From assembly GCA_030704615.1 (NCBI GenBank), contig CM060731.1, forward strand, positions 63,284,756 through 63,348,755: a stretch of DNA of 64,000 nucleotides. Direction: 5' to 3'. Origin of the DNA: Takakia lepidozioides. Its lineage: Eukaryota; Streptophyta; Takakiopsida; Takakiales; Takakiaceae. Positions 61,268 to 64,000 of the stretch are shown here, one piece after another. Under the pieces are notes generated by a model, which saw nothing but the letters and a program-made list of their open reading frames with translations, was not told where the DNA came from and did not search any database. The stretch's first letter is position 1, and every line of letters starts with the position of its first letter. Made by a program: the position numbers and the translations under genes.

Positions 61268-64000
61268 TCACCAGTAATCCCCACAAGAACAAACCCCATC
61301 TTCAAAGTGGTGAAAGCGGTTAGCATCCCGTACAACAATTGCTCGGCCAACAATCTTTGAGATGAACTTGGTGGAGGTGTGGCAGTCACCACACACCCGA
61401 AGATTCTTGATGAGACGAAGAGGCGTCCTAGGGTATGTGCTGATCAGCCCAAAAGCAATGGCCAGCTTCTCACTGTGGTGGCAAAGAGAAAATTCCTTTT
61501 GCACCTCCTCCACATCATGCAATACAAAGCGCGTGTCAGGCACATACCCCACCTCCTTCATCAGCCCAGACAATTTTCTCAGTTCAGCATGAATTTCCTC
61601 AATTTTGGGATGCAAATTGTCATCTACAACGAAGGAGTGCATCCTGTTGCCAACCTCAATGCAGCAGCGACCTGGCTCCTTCCTAACCCCTCTGACCTTC
61701 ATCATTTTTCTCACCTTTGCACTATCGTCCCACCTGCCAGCTGCAGCATAGATGTTCGATAGCAACACGTAAGTCGCGGCATCCTGTTCATCCCACTTGA
61801 GAATAGACGTTGCCGCATGTTCAGCCATCTCCACATTGCCATGGATCCTGCAGGCACCAAGCAAGGCTTTCCACACCACAACATCTGGTTTGATTGGCAT
61901 TTTATTAATGAGGTCCTCTGCCTCATCCAATTGCCCCGCTCTTCCAAGAAGGTCCACCATGCAGCCAAAGTGCTTTACTGTTGGAGTGACACCATGATCT
62001 TGACTTAGGGAAATGAAGTAGCGTCTTCCTTCATCCAGTAGGCCAGCGTGGCTGCATGCAGAGAGAACACATATAAAGGCGATACTGTCCGGCTTCAGGC
62101 CTTCCACTTGCATTCCTTCAAATAGTTGCAGGGCCTCCCTATGACAACCATGCTGGGCATATCCTGCGATCATTGCGTTCCAGCACACCACATTTCGTTC
62201 AGCCATATTGTCAAACACTCCCTTTGCCTCCTCGATGCACCCACATTTGGCATACATGTCCACGAGCGCAGTGTTCAGAATAACATCTGGTACAATTCCA
62301 GCTTTCATGATGTCACCATGGACCTCTTTGCCCTTTTCCAGGGCTGCCAGGCTCGCACACACATTGCAAACGCAAACAAACGTGATGTGGTTGGGCTCCA
62401 CCCCTTCCTGCATCATTTGCTCATAGGTCTCCAAAGCCTCCATCCCACACCCCTGCTGTGCATATCCTGCAATCATCGCGCTCCACGACACCACATCTCG
62501 CTCAGCCATACTGTTGAACACTCCCTTTGCATCCTCGATGCTCCCACATTTGGCATACATGTCCACGAGGGTATTGCTCAGAATAACATCTGGTTCAATT
62601 CCAGCTTTGACGATGTCACCATGGACCTCTTTGCCCTTTTCCAGGGCTGCCAGCCTCCCACACGCATTGCAAAGGCAAACAAACGTGATGCGGTCAGGCT
62701 TCACCCCTTCCCGCATCATTTGCTCATAGGTCTCCAAAGCCTCCATCCCGCGTCCCTGCTGTGCATATCCTGCAAGCATCCCGTTCCATGACACTACATC
62801 TCGTTCAGGCATATTGTCGAACACTCCCTTTGCATCCTCGATGCTCCCACATTTGGCATACATGTTCATCAGAGCAGTGTTCAGAACAACATCTGGTACA
62901 ATTCCAGCTTTGACGATGTCGCCATGGACCTCTTTGCCCTTTCCCAGGGCTGCCAGGCTCACACACGCATTGCAAAGGCAAACAAACGTGATGCGGTCAG
63001 GCTTCACCCCTTCCCACATCATTTGCTCATAGGTCTCCAAAGCCTCCATCCCAAGCCCCCGGTGTGCACATCCTGCAATCAAAGCGTTCCACGACACTAC
63101 ATCTCGTTCAGCCATACTGTTGAACACTGCCTTTGCATCATCAATGCACCCGCATTTGGCATACATGTCCACTAGGGTATTGTTCAGAATGACATCTGGC
63201 ACAATTCCAGCTTTCATGATTTCACCATGTACCTCTCTGCCCTTCTCCAGGGCTGCCAGCCTCCCACACGCATTGCAAATGCAAACAAAGGTGACGTGGT
63301 CAGGCTTCACCCCTTCCCGCATCATTTGCTCATAGGTCTCCAAAGCCTCCATCCCATCCCCGTGCTGTGCATATCCTGCAATCATCGAATTCCACGACAC
63401 CACATTCCGTTCCACCATATTATCGAACAGTCCCTTTGCATCTTCGATGCTCCCACATTTCGCATACATGTCCACGAGGGTACTGTTCAGAATGATATCT
63501 GGTACAATTCCAGCTTTCATGATGTCACCATGGACCTCTTTGCCCTTTTCCAGGGCTTCCAGGCTCGCACACGCTTTGCAAACAAAAACAAACGTGATGT
63601 GGTCCGGCTTCACCGCTTGCCACATCATTTGCTCATAGGTCTCCAAAGCCTCCATCCCGCGCCCCTGCTGTGCATATCCTGCGATCATCGCGCTCCACGA
63701 CACCACATTTCGCTCAGGCATATTGTCGAACACTCCCTTTGCATCCTCGATGCACCCACATTTGGCATACATGTCCACGAGGGTACTGTTCAGAATGACA
63801 TCTGGTATGATTCCAGCTTTGATGATGTCACCATGGACCTTTTTGGCCTTTTCCAGGGCTGCCAGGCTCGCACATGCATTGCAAACGCAAACAAACGTGA
63901 TGTGGTTGGGCTTCACCCCTTCCCGCATCATTTGCTCATAGGTCTCTAGAGTATTCCTGCCACACCCATGCTTGTTCAATCCTGCCATCATTATGTTCCA
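61268..64000 (-). CDS. Pentatricopeptide repeat protein, PLS-DYW type, 5'-partial
   Basis: Minus-strand frame open from the window edge to TGA at 61268 (over 900 codons). It has about six P-L-S blocks of 101 residues, each of the form VKPDHITFVCVCNAC, LAALEKGKEVHGDIMKAGI, VPDVILNTALVDMYAKCG, IEDAKGVFDNMPERDVVSWN. Then follow E1/E2 motifs (CMVDLLGRAGQLDEAEDLIN, TYVLLSNIYAAAGRWDDSAK) and a full DYW deaminase: H-S-E in CHHSEKLAIAFGL, C-x-x-C-H in RVCGDCHTSTKF, and the terminal HHFEDGVCSCGDYW. Such proteins bind organelle transcripts and deaminate C to U. The target peptide and first repeats are beyond the edge. Repeat blocks are nearly identical, suggesting recent internal amplification. Confidence 0.92.
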   Translation of the reverse strand, partial: WNIMMAGLNKHGCGRNTLETYEQMMREGVKPNHITFVCVCNACASLAALEKAKKVHGDIIKAGIIPDVILNSTLVDMYAKCGCIEDAKGVFDNMPERNVVSWSAMIAGYAQQGRGMEALETYEQMMWQAVKPDHITFVFVCKACASLEALEKGKEVHGDIMKAGIVPDIILNSTLVDMYAKCGSIEDAKGLFDNMVERNVVSWNSMIAGYAQHGDGMEALETYEQMMREGVKPDHVTFVCICNACGRLAALEKGREVHGEIMKAGIVPDVILNNTLVDMYAKCGCIDDAKAVFNSMAERDVVSWNALIAGCAHRGLGMEALETYEQMMWEGVKPDRITFVCLCNACVSLAALGKGKEVHGDIVKAGIVPDVVLNTALMNMYAKCGSIEDAKGVFDNMPERDVVSWNGMLAGYAQQGRGMEALETYEQMMREGVKPDRITFVCLCNACGRLAALEKGKEVHGDIVKAGIEPDVILSNTLVDMYAKCGSIEDAKGVFNSMAERDVVSWSAMIAGYAQQGCGMEALETYEQMMQEGVEPNHITFVCVCNVCASLAALEKGKEVHGDIMKAGIVPDVILNTALVDMYAKCGCIEEAKGVFDNMAERNVVCWNAMIAGYAQHGCHREALQLFEGMQVEGLKPDSIAFICVLSACSHAGLLDEGRRYFISLSQDHGVTPTVKHFGCMVDLLGRAGQLDEAEDLINKMPIKPDVVVWKALLGACRIHGNVEMAEHAATSILKWDEQDAATYVLLSNIYAAAGRWDDSAKVRKMMKVRGVRKEPGRCCIEVGNRMHSFVVDDNLHPKIEEIHAELRKLSGLMKEVGYVPDTRFVLHDVEEVQKEFSLCHHSEKLAIAFGLISTYPRTPLRLIKNLRVCGDCHTSTKFISKIVGRAIVVRDANRFHHFEDGVCSCGDYW
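62120..63990 (-). repeat. Tandem 303-bp coding repeats in the PPR gene
   Basis: The phrase 'ttgctcataggtctccaaagcctccatccc' (plus-strand view) and 'catttggcatacatgtcca' recur at about 303-bp spacing (62410, 62710, 63020, 63330, 63630, 63930). Nucleotide identity between units is high, including synonymous sites, so the array is young or homogenised by unequal exchange or conversion. Confidence 0.85.

Noticed and set aside
62126-63949. Long plus-strand ORFs opposite the PPR gene
   Set aside because: They are antisense shadows produced by the regular 303-bp repeats; the minus strand has the full PPR-DYW signature.

Overview
This window is nuclear DNA from a land plant. It is rich in repeats, intron-poor and mostly accessory. 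A DYW-type PPR editing factor with highly regular repeat blocks, F-box/kelch-type genes, full-length Copia and Ty3/Gypsy elements, a LINE and a tRNA-derived SINE all point to a plant. The PPR style and the DNMT3-like methyltransferase inside a retroelement make a seedless vascular plant (fern or lycophyte) my best guess, but the lineage is inferred, not proven. A run of 500 Ns (52907-53406) is an assembly gap.

Layout. 1-3100: a class-3 lipase gene and its duplicated flank. 3471-4565: an F-box/kelch-like pseudogene. 7301-17833: a minus-strand Copia element with matching LTRs and a 5-bp target duplication (TACAG). It has been entered by a plus-strand Ty3/Gypsy-like element (about 9950-17486) that carries gag, protease, a DNMT3-like cytosine-5 DNA methyltransferase and the start of reverse transcriptase. 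18100-38400: a segmentally duplicated lipase cluster with two more intact plus-strand copies, one intact inverted copy and several fragments. It is interrupted by a second Copia element (23231-28430, TSD GACTG), which sits inside the RT of a third, older Copia. A processed prefoldin-3 pseudogene and a lipase pseudogene at 33175-34478 were both broken by one inversion of about 650 bp. 39026-39778: a PPR pseudogene. 42280-43296: an unrecognised intact ORF. 44640-52906: nested Ty3/Gypsy elements whose 1-kb LTRs lie in opposite orientations. 54500-57550: SINE, LINE remnant and palindromic repeats. 58552-59703: an intact F-box gene. 61268-64000: a PPR-DYW gene that runs off the right edge.

Working genes are few: four class-3 lipases, one F-box protein, one PPR-DYW protein and one unknown ORF. 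The rest records nested retrotransposition, local duplication and inversion. The most notable item is the retroelement pol frame in the order gag - protease - C5 methyltransferase - RT. All key methyltransferase residues are present, but the frame is interrupted, always by TAG codons.
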